This document shows positions 7,987 through 18,606 of a DNA stretch of 64,000 nt, piece by piece. The DNA comes from Sulfitobacter albidus (GTDB taxonomy: Bacteria > Pseudomonadota > Alphaproteobacteria > Rhodobacterales > Rhodobacteraceae). Below the pieces are notes generated by a model, which ran no database searches, was not told the origin of the DNA, and was given only the letters and a program-made list of their open reading frames with translations. The position numbers were made by a program, and so were the translations under genes. The stretch spans positions 2,352,501 to 2,416,500 of the forward strand of contig NZ_CP073581.1 in the NCBI RefSeq assembly GCF_018200035.1. Reading direction: 5' to 3'. Every line of letters starts with the position of its first letter. The stretch's first letter is position 1.

Positions 7987-9693
7987 CAGGCGGCCAGTTC
8001 ATCGGCGGTCAGCGCATAAAGATCCTCGGCCCCCGCCTGCGCGTGCGCCAGATTGGCCGCGTATTCGGGCAGCATCCGCTGGATGTAGAAGCGCGCCAGC
8101 TTTTCGCGCGCGCCGCCCGGTTCGGCCACCGCCGCCTTGAGGTGCAGATGCCCGCCCAGCACGCGGGCAAAGGCGTGCAGATAGGGCACGGCACCGGCAA
8201 AGCGGTTTTGCAGATCGCTTTGCCCGACCAGCCATTCCGTCGCCTCGCGCATCGATTCGCAGGCATTCCAGACGTCGCCCGCAAGGCGCGGAAAAACCTC
8301 GCGCGCGGCTTCGACGTCGGCTTCGATCTCGTCGAGCAAGGCCATGGCCGCCTCGCCGCCGTCCATCATCTTGCGCGCCACCAGATCCATTGCCTGAATG
8401 CCGTTGGTGCCCTCGTAGATCGCCGTCACCCGCACGTCGCGGCAGAATTGCGCGGCACCGGTTTCCTCGACAAAGCCCATGCCGCCGTGCACCTGCAGCC
8501 CCATGTCCGCCACGGCGATGCCGGTATCGGTGCCGAAGGCCTTGGTGATGGGGTCAGCAGGGCGGCGCGGGCTTTCCATTCCTTGTCGCCGGTGGCGTTG
8601 GCCATGTCGATGGCGACCGCGTTGCATACGCCGATGGCGCGGGCGGCGAATGTGTCGGCCTTCATCGTGGTCAGCATCCGGCGCACGTCGGCGTGGCCCA
8701 GGATCGACCCTTCGGGACCAGAGGTGCGGCCCTGCCTGCGGTCCTGCGCGTAGGCCAGCGCGTGCTGATAGGCCGCCTCTGCGATGCCGATGCCCTGCCC
8801 GCCGACGCCGAGGCGCGCGTTGTTCATCATCGTGAACATCGCGGCCATGCCGCCCTGTTCGGGACCAACCAGCCAGCCCGTCGCCTCGGCGTATTCCATC
8901 ACGCAGGTGGGCGAGCCGTGCAGGCCCATCTTGTGCTCAAGGCTCACGACATTCACGCCGTTGCGTTTGCCGGGGTTGCCGTCGGCGTCGGGAATGAACT
9001 TGGGCACCAGAAACAGGCTGATCCCCTTGGTGCCCGCGGGCGCGCCGGGGATGCGGGCCAGTACCAGATGACAGACGTTGCCGCCAAAATCGTGATCGCC
9101 CCATGAGATATAGATCTTCTGGCCCGAGATCGCGTAGGTGCCATCGCCGTTGGGCTCGGCCTTGGACGTCAGCGCACCGACGTCCGATCCCGCCTGCGGC
9201 TCGGTCAGGTTCATCGTGCCGGTCCATTCGCCGCTGATGAGCTTGGGCAGATAGATCGCCTTGATCTCGTCGCTGGCGTGATGCTCCAGCGCTTCGATCT
9301 GGCCCTGCGTCATCAGGGGGGCCAGTTGCAGCGACAGGCACGCGCCGCTCATCATCTCGCCCACGGCAGAGGTCAGCGCCATCGGCAGCCCCATCCCGCC
9401 GTTTTCCTCGCGCGCGGCCATGCCGACATAGCCGCCCTCGGCAATCGCCTTGAAGCCCTCGGCAAAGCCGGGAGAGGTGCGCACGACCCCGTTCTCAAGA
9501 TGCGCGGGATGCAAATCACCGTTCCGTTGCAGGGGGCGATCACCTCTTCGCACATCTTGCCTGCTTCGGTCAGGATCGCGCGGGTGACGTCATCGGTGGC
9601 CTCGGCAAAGCGTTCCGTGGCGCGCAGCGGGCCAAGGCCCACGACACGCTCAAACAGGAAATTGTAGTCTTCAACAGGTGCGCGATACGTCAT
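7986..9693 (-). pseudogene. Long acyl-CoA dehydrogenase (DmdC-like), frameshifted at two sites
   Basis: Three frames join into one 569-residue acyl-CoA dehydrogenase if one C is restored at each of two runs. The start MTYRAPVEDYNFLFERVVGL is at 9693. The first break is at 9532-9536 (five G on the plus strand where six are needed) and the second at 8550-8553 (four where five are needed). Restored length 1710 bases is divisible by three. Conserved parts include TEPQAGSDVGAL, GQKIYISWGDHD and IYEGTNGIQAMDL, whose Glu is the expected catalytic base. The large size and C-terminal domain fit the DmdC-type group (methylmercaptopropionyl-CoA or medium-chain substrates). Either a true pseudogene or base-calling errors; both lesions are homopolymer losses. 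Confidence 0.9.
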
Positions 9694-9823
9694 AGAACTC
9701 CCTCTCAACAAAGCGTCCGGCGGGGCGGTGGACCGCCCGCACGCCCTGAATACGATGGGCATCCCCCGCCCCAAGCGCAACCAAAACGCGGCGTCAGAGC
9801 CCGCCCGCCAAAAAGGACACGCC

Positions 9824-10765
9824 ATGCCCGACAGCACCCGGATCCTGCGCGACGACACGCATGGCATCAAAGCTGCCGCCGGATTGCTGGGCGCCGGGCA
9901 ATTGGTCGCCTTCGCGACCGAGACTGTTTACGGTCTTGGCGCGGACGCGCGCGACGGGGCGGCGGTGGCGGCGGTCTATGCCGCCAAGGGACGGCCCAGC
10001 TTCAACCCGCTGATCGTGCATCTGGCCGATGCGGCACAGGCGGCGGCCTACGCCGATATGTCCGCCGACGCGCAAAAGCTGGCCGATGCGTTCTGGCCCG
10101 GCCCTCTGACGCTGGTGGTGCCCTTGCGCGCAGGGCACGGCCTGTCGTCGCTGGTCACGGCGGGGCTGGAGACGGTCGCGCTGCGCGTGCCCGCGCACGC
10201 ACGCGCGCGGGCGCTGTTGCGTGCCTTTGGCGGGCCGGTCGCGGCGCCCTCGGCCAATCCTTCGGGCCGGATCAGCCCGACCACGGCGGCGCATGTCATC
10301 GCGGGGCTCGACGGGCGCATCGCCGCTGTGCAGGATGCGGGCGCCTGTGCCGTGGGGGTTGAGAGCACCATCATCGGCTGGGAAGACGGCCGCGCCGTTT
10401 TGCTGCGCGCGGGCGGGGTCGCGGCGGAAGAGCTGGCGGCGATCCTTGGTTGTTCTCCCGGCGCGCCCGCGCATGGCGGGATCACCGCACCGGGGCAGCT
10501 GCGCTCCCATTACGCGCCGGGTGCGGCAGTGCGGCTGAACGCGCGGACCGCGCGCGAGGGCGAAGTGATGCTGGGATTTGGCGAGATCGCGGGCGATATG
10601 AGCCTGTCGGAAACCGGGGATCTGGCGCAGGCCGCCGCGCGGCTCTTCGACGCGCTGCACGCGCTGGATGCCACGGGCAAGCCAATCGCCGTGGCCCCCG
10701 TACCGGAGCGGGGTTTGGGTGTTGCGATCAACGACCGTCTGCGCCGGGCGGCAGCACCACGCTAG
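9824..10765 (+). CDS. L-threonylcarbamoyladenylate synthase (Sua5/YrdC/YwlC family)
   Basis: This cytoplasmic enzyme makes threonylcarbamoyl-AMP from threonine, bicarbonate and ATP for the t6A37 modification of tRNAs reading ANN codons. The 313-residue protein has the YrdC domain (FATETVYGLGADA near the N-terminus, KGRPSFNPLIVHL, FWPGPLTLV, AAPSANPSGRISPT and VESTIIG) followed by the C-terminal Sua5 domain beginning PGQLRSHYAPG. The upstream in-frame extension to 9728 lacks family similarity and a binding site, so ATG at 9824 after AAAAGGACACGCC is preferred. Its stop TAG shares the palindrome CTAG with the convergent yqgE stop. Confidence 0.92.
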   Translation: MPDSTRILRDDTHGIKAAAGLLGAGQLVAFATETVYGLGADARDGAAVAAVYAAKGRPSFNPLIVHLADAAQAAAYADMSADAQKLADAFWPGPLTLVVPLRAGHGLSSLVTAGLETVALRVPAHARARALLRAFGGPVAAPSANPSGRISPTTAAHVIAGLDGRIAAVQDAGACAVGVESTIIGWEDGRAVLLRAGGVAAEELAAILGCSPGAPAHGGITAPGQLRSHYAPGAAVRLNARTAREGEVMLGFGEIAGDMSLSETGDLAQAAARLFDALHALDATGKPIAVAPVPERGLGVAINDRLRRAAAPR

Positions 10766-11328
10766 GCGCGGCCGGCGGTGCCCGACAGGCTCACCGGGTC
10801 GATCCCGATCGCGGCGAGCGCCGCGTCCCACAACGCCTCGGTCGGGGTGTCGAATACCAGCGCGGTACTGACGGGCGCGGTGAGCCAGGCGTTCTGCGCG
10901 ATTTCGCTTTCCAGCTGGCCCGGCCCCCAACCGGCATAGCCCAACGCAAAGCGGAACCGCAGGGGCGCTGCCCCCCGCGCAATGTTTTCGAGGATATCCT
11001 GCGTCGCGGTAAGGGCGTAGCTGTCGCCGACCGGCGTGGAGCCGGGCACCGCGCCATCGCCCGCCGGGTGCAGCACGAATCCGCGCTCCGTCTCGACCGG
11101 ACCGCCGATATACACAGGATCAGCCCCACGCGGACCCGCGGCGATCTCAAGCCGGTCAAACACCTCCGACAGCCGCATGTCGCCCACCGGTTTGTTGAGG
11201 ATCAGACCCATGGCGCCTGCGGGCTCATGGCTGCAGATCAAGCTGACCGAGCGCGAAAAACGCGGGTCGCTCATCTGCGGCATGGCAATCAGCAGCTGGC
11301 CGGACAGGTCCATCGGGGTTTCGCTCAT
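10762..11328 (-). CDS. YqgE/AlgH family protein
   Basis: A 188-residue protein with the UPF0301 pattern: LSGQLLIAMPQMSDPRFSRSV at the N-terminus, GAMGLILNKPVG, YIGGPVETERGFVLH and the C-terminal GYAGWGPGQLESEI. The family (YqgE, AlgH) is widespread in proteobacteria; its biochemical role is unsettled. ATG at 11328 is chosen because MSETPMDL leads directly into the conserved segment, while the longer frame upstream is antisense to the next gene's leader. The stop overlaps the convergent synthase gene by four bases. Confidence 0.9.
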   Translation of the reverse strand: MSETPMDLSGQLLIAMPQMSDPRFSRSVSLICSHEPAGAMGLILNKPVGDMRLSEVFDRLEIAAGPRGADPVYIGGPVETERGFVLHPAGDGAVPGSTPVGDSYALTATQDILENIARGAAPLRFRFALGYAGWGPGQLESEIAQNAWLTAPVSTALVFDTPTEALWDAALAAIGIDPVSLSGTAGRA

Positions 11329-11435
11329 GGCCTCACCCTGCCCGCCGCGCGCGGGCGGTGCAAGCAGGTCGCGCGTTACAGGCGATGACCGAAGTGTGAC
11401 TTGGCAAATTGGCGCGCAAACGCCAGATAGGGGGC

Positions 11436-12245
11436 ATGAAACGCTATCTGAAATGGGCCGCGCTGGCGGCACTGTCGATCGCCCTGCCCGCGCAGGCGCA
11501 AAGCATTGGCACCTCCCCCGTCGAGGCGGAGCTGATCGAGGGCTGGCAGCGCCCGGATGGCACGCGGATCGGCGCCGTGCGGCTGACACTCGCGCCCGGT
11601 TGGAAGACCTATTGGCGCAGCCCCGGCGACGCGGGCATCCCGCCGCAGTTCAACTGGAGAGGTTCCCGCAACCTGCGCAGCGTGGCGGTGAACTGGCCAA
11701 CGCCGATGGTGTTCGATCAATACGGCATGACCTCCGTCGGCTATACCGATCAGGTGATCCTGCCGCTGAGCGTGACGGCGCGGCGCCCCGGCCAGCCGGT
11801 CCAGCTGGACCTGACGATGGACATCGGCGTGTGCCGTGATGTGTGTATCCCCGAGCGTGTCCGGGTCAAGGGCACGCTTGCCGCCACCGGGACACAGCCT
11901 GTCCCCGCCATCGCCGCCGCCCTTGCCGAGCGACCCTATACGGCATCGGAGGCAGGCGCGGGGCAGACCACCTGCACGCTCAAATCGACCGACGAGGGCC
12001 TGCAGATCACCGCCACCTTGCGGGTGCCGAACACCGGCGGGCGCGAGCATGTGGTGATCGAGGCCGGCCGCGCGGATGTCTGGGTGTCCGAGGCGCAGGT
12101 GCGCCGCAGCGGTGCCACTCTGACAGCGCAGGCCGAGATGATCCCGAACGGCGGCAGCCTCCTGTCGCTTGATCGCTCTGCGGTGCGGTTCACGGTGATC
12201 GGCGGATCGCACGCGGTTGATTTGCACGGCTGCGTCGCTGGCTGA
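11436..12245 (+). CDS. Periplasmic DsbD-alpha-domain-like protein
   Basis: A 269-residue exported protein: signal peptide MKRYLKWAALAALSIALPA with likely cleavage after AQA near residue 22, then an immunoglobulin-like domain resembling the N-terminal domain of the disulfide reductase DsbD. The diagnostic CRDVCIP gives cysteines 133 and 137, the pair that in DsbD receives electrons and passes them to periplasmic partners. The DsbD membrane and thioredoxin domains are absent. Such stand-alone proteins occur in Rhodobacterales, probably in thiol redox or cytochrome maturation. The start follows ATAGGGGGC. Its stop TGA abuts the RND gene stop in the palindrome TGATCA. Confidence 0.85.
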   Translation: MKRYLKWAALAALSIALPAQAQSIGTSPVEAELIEGWQRPDGTRIGAVRLTLAPGWKTYWRSPGDAGIPPQFNWRGSRNLRSVAVNWPTPMVFDQYGMTSVGYTDQVILPLSVTARRPGQPVQLDLTMDIGVCRDVCIPERVRVKGTLAATGTQPVPAIAAALAERPYTASEAGAGQTTCTLKSTDEGLQITATLRVPNTGGREHVVIEAGRADVWVSEAQVRRSGATLTAQAEMIPNGGSLLSLDRSAVRFTVIGGSHAVDLHGCVAG

Positions 12246-15200
12246 TCAGGCGGTGCGGCGGCGCAGCAGCATCGCCAGTGCGCCGATGACGTAGCCCGCG
12301 ACCGCCACAACAGCCACGCCCGCGACAAACAGCGCGAGCGCCGCCGCGACGGGCGAGAGCGCGCCGGGCAGCACCCCCGCGAGCGCCGGATGCAGCGCCC
12401 CCTGCCAGATCGCATAGCCCAGCGTCAGCGCCCCCCAGCCCAGTACCGTCAGCCACATCGCGCCAAGCCCCAGCCGCAACGCCCCCACGGGCGCGCGCAG
12501 CCCGCGACGCATCGCGGCGATCTGGCGGCCCACGTCGTGTTGTGCGGCAACCAGCGCGGGCACGACCAACAGCACCAGCAACATGCCAAAGCCCAGACCG
12601 TAGACCAGCGTAATCACCGTCGGCTTGAGGAACTGCGCCTGCTGGCTGCGCTCGAACAACAGCGGCGCCATGCCCAGAACGGTCGTCAGTGTGGTCAGCA
12701 TCACCGGGCGCAGGCGGTCCGCCGCCCCGTCGATGATCGAGGGGATCAGGCCCCGGTCCGCCGCGTATTCGTCGATTGTCGTCACCAGCACGATGGAATC
12801 GTTGATAATGATGCCGGTCATGCCCAAAAGCCCTACTACGGTGAACATGCTGAGCGGGACGTCCCAGACGGCGTGCCCGTAGATCGTGCCGACCAGCCCG
12901 AAAGGGATGATCGCCATGACCACCAGCGGCCGCGTCCAGCTGCCGAAAACCCAAGCCAGCACCAGAAAGATACCCGTCAGGCACAGGATCAGCCCCGTCA
13001 GCGCATCGGTCAGGAACTGATCTTCCTGCTCGCTTAGGCCCGCGAGGCGGTACTCCACCTGCTGCTCTGCGGCGATGGTGGGCAGGATCTCTTCGGCGAG
13101 AGCCTCGTTGATTTCGGTCGCGCGGGCGGCGTCGTCCTCGGAAATCTCGCCGGTGACGGAAATCACGCGGATGCCGTTTTCGCGGCGCACGGTGTTGAAC
13201 CCGGTCCGCCGCTCGACGCTCACGATATCGCCCAGCGCAACATAGGCGCCGTCCGGCGTGCGCATCTGCGTCCGCTCCAGAAAATCCGCCGTCAGCTCAT
13301 CCTCTGGCAGCTCGACCCGGATCGCAGCAGAGCGTGGGCCCTGCGGATAGGTCGCCGCCTCTATCCCGCCCAGCCGGTTGCGCAGCGTGCGGCCCAAGCC
13401 GTCGATCGTGAATCCCAACGCCTGCCCCTGCGGCGTCAGATCCAGGATCAGCTCTTCCTTGTCGTAGGCCAGATTGTCCTGCACCGCTGAGACTTCGGGG
13501 AATTGAGTGACCGCCGCCTGCAACGCCTCTGACGCGGCTTTCAGCGTTTGCGTGTCCGCGCCGTAGAACTGCACGTCCAGCGCATCGCCCCCCGGCCCCG
13601 AGCGCCAGCTGCGGAAGCTCACGGTTTCCACCAGCGGATGATTGACGACCTCGTCCTGCAAATCGGCAACAAAGGCGAACGAGGAATAGGGCCGCAGATC
13701 GGCATCAATCAGCTCGATCGAGATGCCGCCCAGCAAATCCGCATCCTTGCCATCCGCCGCCGACAGCCCACGCCCGCCGTTGCCACCGATCTCCGAGATG
13801 ACGTAAGCCAGCGGGCTGGTGCCATGCTCCGCGCGCAGCCGCTCGGCCACGGCATTGGTGGCGCGCTGCATCTCGCGCATCATTTCCAGCGTGTCGGCGC
13901 GGGTGGCGCCCTCGGCCATGATGAAATTCCCGGTGACCGAGCCGCGTTCGGGTGCGTTGAAGAACCGCCATTGCACGTCGCCCCGAATGAACAGCGCCAT
14001 CTGGCTGGCCAGAACCGCCACAACACCCGCCAAAACGACATATCGCGCCGCAATCACACCCGCCATGAACGGGCGGAACAGCCGCTCGCGCACCCAGACA
14101 AAACCGCCATTTACTATGAGCGAGGGTGTGTCGATCCCGTGGGTGCCCAGCGCCTGCACCGCCCGGCGCCCGCGTGTCAGGACAATTGCCAGCCCCACCA
14201 CCACCGGCAGTACCAGCAGATAGCCCCGACCATCGATCAGGCTGGTGATCGTCGTCACATCGCCGCCCGTAAAACTGCGCCACGCGTAGATCGCGCCAAA
14301 GATCAGCGCGAGCGACACGGCCGTCGCCGCAACGGCACTCACAACCGCCCCGACCACAAGTTTCATAGTGGAGAACCGCCGGCGCCCCTCGCTGCCGGCC
14401 AGCGCGTTTTTCATGTGGTGGGGCAGGATCAGGAAACATTCGATCAGCGAGGCGATCAGCACCGCAATCACGGTGAAGGGGATGTCACGGATCAGATCGC
14501 CAAACCGCCCACCCACGGCGACGAGGCCAAAGAACGCGATCACGGTTGTCAGCGTCGCGGCAAAAACCGGCATCGCCATGCGCTGTGCCGCGCCCTCTGC
14601 CGCTTCGGCGGGGGTGTAGATGCCCAGCCGGTAGCGGTGATCGGCGTGCTCGCCCACCACGATGGCGTCATCCACGACGATCCCCAGCGTGATGATCAGC
14701 CCGAAAAGCGAGATCATGTTGAGCGTCAGACCGCCCAGATACATGAACGCAATCGCCGCCCCCATGGCCACGGGAATGCCCGCAGCCACCCAAAACGCCG
14801 TGCGCGCGTTGAGAAACAAAAACAGCAGTGAGACGACCAGCCCCAGCCCCATCAAGCCGTTGTCAATCAGCAGATCGAGGCGTTGGGTGATCGACTCGGC
14901 GCGGGTACGGATCAGCTCGACCGTGGTGCCAGCGGGCAGCCCCGCCTGCAGCTCTGCCGCGACGGTTTCGACCTGCGCCTGAATGCCGATGGCGTCGCCC
15001 CGGTCTGACCGATCCACCCGGATCGACATCGCCGGATCGTCGCCGACGTAGTATTTGCGCGCGCGGTCCACGCCCTCGTCGCGCACCGTGGCCACATCGC
15101 CGATGCGCAGCTTTGACCCATCGGGATTGGAGCGCAGGGTGATCCCGGCGATCTGCGCCGGATCCCGTTTGGCGGTGCCGGTGCGCACGCGGGCATTGGC

Positions 15201-15874
15201 GCCGGTCACATCGCCTGCGGGGTCGGCATCGACCTCTGCCGCAATGGCCGCCGCAATCTCGGCCATGGTGATGTCGTTCGCGATCAGCTTGGCCGAGGGC
15301 ACCTCGACCAGCGTCTGCGGTGCGGCCACGCCTTGAATGGTGGTGCGCGTGACCCCAACCGCAAAGAGCCGGGTGACAAATTCATCGGCAAAGCGGGCAA
15401 GCTGTTCGGTGCCGATGGGTCCGGTGATGACCACGTCCGTCACCCTGTCGCGCCACGCACTCCGGCGCACTTCGGGATCCTCGGCCTCGCTTGGCAGGGT
15501 GGTGACGGCGTCGACGGCCGTTTGCACGTCATTGGCGGCGCGGGCCATGTCCCAGTTGGGCTCGAACTCCAGCGTGACCAGCGATGAGCCCTCGCGCGAG
15601 GTGCTCTCGGAACTCTCCACCCCTTCCACCGCCAGAAGCGCCGTTTCCAGTTGTTGGCTGATCGCCTCATCCACATCTTCGGCACCTGCCCCTCCCAGAT
15701 CGTGCTGACGGTGACGCTGTCGAGAATCACATCGGGAAAGAATTGCGCGCGCATGTTCGGCGCGGCGGCCGCACCGGCAACGAGCATCAGCACCAGCAGC
15801 AGATTGGCAACCGTCCGGTGACGCACGAAATACGACAGGATGCCCTTGGCACTTTTGGGGATCGGGCGGGCCAT
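12246..15874 (-). pseudogene. RND efflux transporter permease, one frameshift near the N-terminus
   Basis: An AcrB-type inner-membrane proton antiporter of about 1209 residues when read through a single break. The correct start is MARPIPKSAKGILSYFVRH at 15874, continuing through the first membrane helix; at 15689-15692 the plus strand has four C where five are needed, after which the remaining 1142-residue frame takes over at EDVDEAISQQLE. Restored length (3630 bases) is a whole number of codons. Visible features include LDLLIDNGLMGLGLV, GIVVDDAIVVGEH (helix 4 charged residues) and GIIINDSIVLV. Without repair the main frame lacks the first helix and would not function. Pairs with the adaptor gene three bases upstream. 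Confidence 0.9.
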
Positions 15875-15877
15875 GGC

Positions 15878-17332
15878 TCAGCCCCCCATCCGGCTTTCGA
15901 TTCGCTCGACCATGCGGGCGGGCACACGCGGCTCTGCCAGACGGGCCAGCACGCGGGCCTTTGCCTCCTCGGGCATGCGCGAATTGCCCTCGACAAAGGC
16001 GACGAGGCGGGCACGGCGCTCTTCGCTCAGCTCAAGCATTTCCGGGTCTTGGGGCGCCGGGGCGGCGTCGCTGCGAATGGGACGGACCGAGATGCCCGTG
16101 CCCAGCAGCGGCGAGCGTGCGGCGACGACCTCGCGCCCGGCAATATCACCGCGGACCAGCACGCTGTCCCCCTGGGTGCGCAGGATGTCGACCTGCCTCT
16201 GTTCCAGCCGGTTCTCCGCATCCAGCACCAGCACGCCCCCGTCGGCGGCCACGGCCCCTGCGGGCAGCGAGATCACATTCTCCAGCGGCGGCTCCTGAAC
16301 GCGCACGGTGACAAAATCACCCGGACGAAAACCGGGCGCGGCCTCAAGTGCGGCAAAGACGAGCCTGCCGGTCAGCCCCTCACCGGCTGCCGCGGAGGTG
16401 CGCGTGATGCGCCCCTGCGCCGAGATGTCGACACCCGCCACATCCAGCGCCACGGTGAGCGGTGCGTTGACGATGCTGCCACTGTCGTCCAGCAGCCGCG
16501 CGTATTGCGCGGTCGACAGGCGGAACGAGACCTCAAGATCATCTGGATCGATCAACTCGGCCAACCGCTCATTCGCGCTGACCAGACGACCGGCGACGAC
16601 ATTGGGCGCGCTGAGCGTGCCGGTGAAAGGCGCGGTAACGGTCAGATCCTCGACCCCGCGTTGCGCCTCCGCCAGCGCGATTTCAGCGCGGGCAAGACGC
16701 GTCGCCGCCAGATCGACACGGGCTTCGGCCTGCGCGAGCGCTTGTCTGCGCGACAACACCGCCTGCCGTGCGGCCGACGTCGCAAGCTCTGCCGTTTCGA
16801 TCGCCGCGGTTGTAGAAACGCCCCGCTCTGCCAGATCCGCCTGCCGCTGCTCGGCCCGGGCGCGCAAATCGGCCTGATCCTGCGCTGCCGTCAGCTCGTC
16901 CCGCGCAAGGATCAGACCCCGGTCCGCATCGCGGACCTCTGCCTCGGCATCGGCCACATCACTGCGCGCGCGGTCCAACGCCGATTGCGCATCCGCAGGG
17001 TCAATGCGCAAAAGCGCCTCGCCGACCTGTACCCGCGCGCCGTCCTCGAAATTGGGCGCAAGCTCCACCACGCGGCCCCCTGCGGCGGCGCGCAACTCGA
17101 GCGTGCGGCGACTGCCGATTTCCCCAAAGCTGGTCAGCACCGGGGTCGCGGTTTCCGGCGTGGCCGCGACGACGTTGACGGCAAACACACGCTCGCGCGC
17201 GGGGGGGCCTGCGGGCGCGTCGGCCATGCGCGTCTGGACCGCACCGCCAATCATCTGCACGGCCCACACCAGCAGGCCCAGCGACACCGCTGCCAGAAAA
17301 AAGCCGATCATGGTTTGTCGCAAAAACCGCAT
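15878..17332 (-). CDS. RND efflux periplasmic adaptor (membrane fusion protein)
   Basis: A 484-residue adaptor with an N-terminal signal anchor (about residues 8-30), the lipoyl/barrel-sandwich strands (GRVVELAPNFEDGARVQVG), a long alpha-helical hairpin from about residue 115 to 205 rich in Ala, Glu, Arg and Gln, then ITVTAPFTG-like return strand DLTVTAPFTGTL and beta-barrel segments. It links the inner-membrane RND pump to an outer-membrane channel, which is not encoded nearby. Extra C-terminal sequence (residues about 430-484: PAPQDPEMLELSEERRARLV) forms a predicted helical tail uncommon in MFPs. It precedes the pump by three bases, so one transcript. Substrate unknown. Confidence 0.9.
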   Translation of the reverse strand: MRFLRQTMIGFFLAAVSLGLLVWAVQMIGGAVQTRMADAPAGPPARERVFAVNVVAATPETATPVLTSFGEIGSRRTLELRAAAGGRVVELAPNFEDGARVQVGEALLRIDPADAQSALDRARSDVADAEAEVRDADRGLILARDELTAAQDQADLRARAEQRQADLAERGVSTTAAIETAELATSAARQAVLSRRQALAQAEARVDLAATRLARAEIALAEAQRGVEDLTVTAPFTGTLSAPNVVAGRLVSANERLAELIDPDDLEVSFRLSTAQYARLLDDSGSIVNAPLTVALDVAGVDISAQGRITRTSAAAGEGLTGRLVFAALEAAPGFRPGDFVTVRVQEPPLENVISLPAGAVAADGGVLVLDAENRLEQRQVDILRTQGDSVLVRGDIAGREVVAARSPLLGTGISVRPIRSDAAPAPQDPEMLELSEERRARLVAFVEGNSRMPEEAKARVLARLAEPRVPARMVERIESRMGG

Positions 17333-17370
17333 CTACCGCCCGTTCATCGTTTTCCTGCCGGATACATAGC

Positions 17371-17387
17371 GCGTTCCCGCGCAACGC
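17371..17387. promoter_or_regulatory. Short inverted repeat upstream of the RND operon
   Basis: The sequence GCGTT, seven bases, AACGC lies 39-55 bases upstream of the adaptor ATG and could be an operator for a local regulator. A TATGTA element follows closely on the minus strand. Five-base arms are short, so chance occurrence in GC-rich DNA cannot be ruled out. Confidence 0.25.
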
Positions 17388-17455
17388 ACATCAAAACCAT
17401 ATACGCATCCCGTAACCGTTTCCGTCGCAAGATCACGCGTTTTTGTGCGCTGCCT

Positions 17456-17998
<543 letters not shown>

Positions 17999-18000
17999 GT

Positions 18001-18606
18001 TCACTCCATCACGGCAAGGCGCAGGGCAAGGGCGGTGTAGATAATGGCGGTGACGGTGCCGAGCACGCCGCTGTTGCGGGTCAATGCACGCCCCCAGCGC
18101 CCGGCGGAGGCACCGACCGCGCCGTTCACCACGAACCCACCCGCCGCAATCATCGCGCCAAACGCCAGAAACTGCGCGAATACCGGCCCAGCGGCAGGAT
18201 CGACAAACTGTGGGATGAACGCAAGAACGAACCAGATCACCTTGATATTACTGAGGTTTGTAAATAGTCCCGCGCGAAAGGCCCGCGCAGGGCGCGGCGC
18301 GGCAGGGTCAAGCCGTGTGCGACGGCTGCGCAGCGCCTGCACTGCCAGATACAGCAGATACCCGACACCAATCCAGCGAATAATATCAAATGCTTGCGGC
18401 ACGGCGTTCATCAGGGCACCAAGGCCCAGACCCGCCAAGGTGACATGCACCATTGCACCGGTCGAGACACCGGCGCTCGCCCGCCACGCCGCCCGCCTGC
18501 CATTGTGCAGCCCCTGCGCGAGACACAGCATCATGTCCGGCCCAGGCGTCGCATTCAATGCAAGCGCCGCCGGAATGAAAGCAAGCAGGACAACAGGATC
18601 AATCAT
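18001..18606 (-). CDS. LysE family translocator (amino acid exporter)
   Basis: A 201-residue inner-membrane protein with five to six helices and the LysE/RhtB signature ALNATPGPDMMLCLAQGL near residues 16-33, followed by GVSTGAMVHVTLAGLGLGAL and AFRAGLFTNLSNIKVIWFVL. These proteins export amino acids such as lysine, homoserine or threonine; the substrate cannot be read from sequence. The ATG overlaps the uracil-DNA glycosylase stop (ATGA) and the stop overlaps a possible moaB GTG start. Confidence 0.88.
   Translation of the reverse strand: MIDPVVLLAFIPAALALNATPGPDMMLCLAQGLHNGRRAAWRASAGVSTGAMVHVTLAGLGLGALMNAVPQAFDIIRWIGVGYLLYLAVQALRSRRTRLDPAAPRPARAFRAGLFTNLSNIKVIWFVLAFIPQFVDPAAGPVFAQFLAFGAMIAAGGFVVNGAVGASAGRWGRALTRNSGVLGTVTAIIYTALALRLAVME

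Noticed and set aside
6367..8019. A 550-codon plus-strand open frame
   Set aside because: It lies antisense to the metallo-hydrolase and the DUF6173-like gene, has no family similarity and reflects the GC-rich codon bias of the opposite strand.
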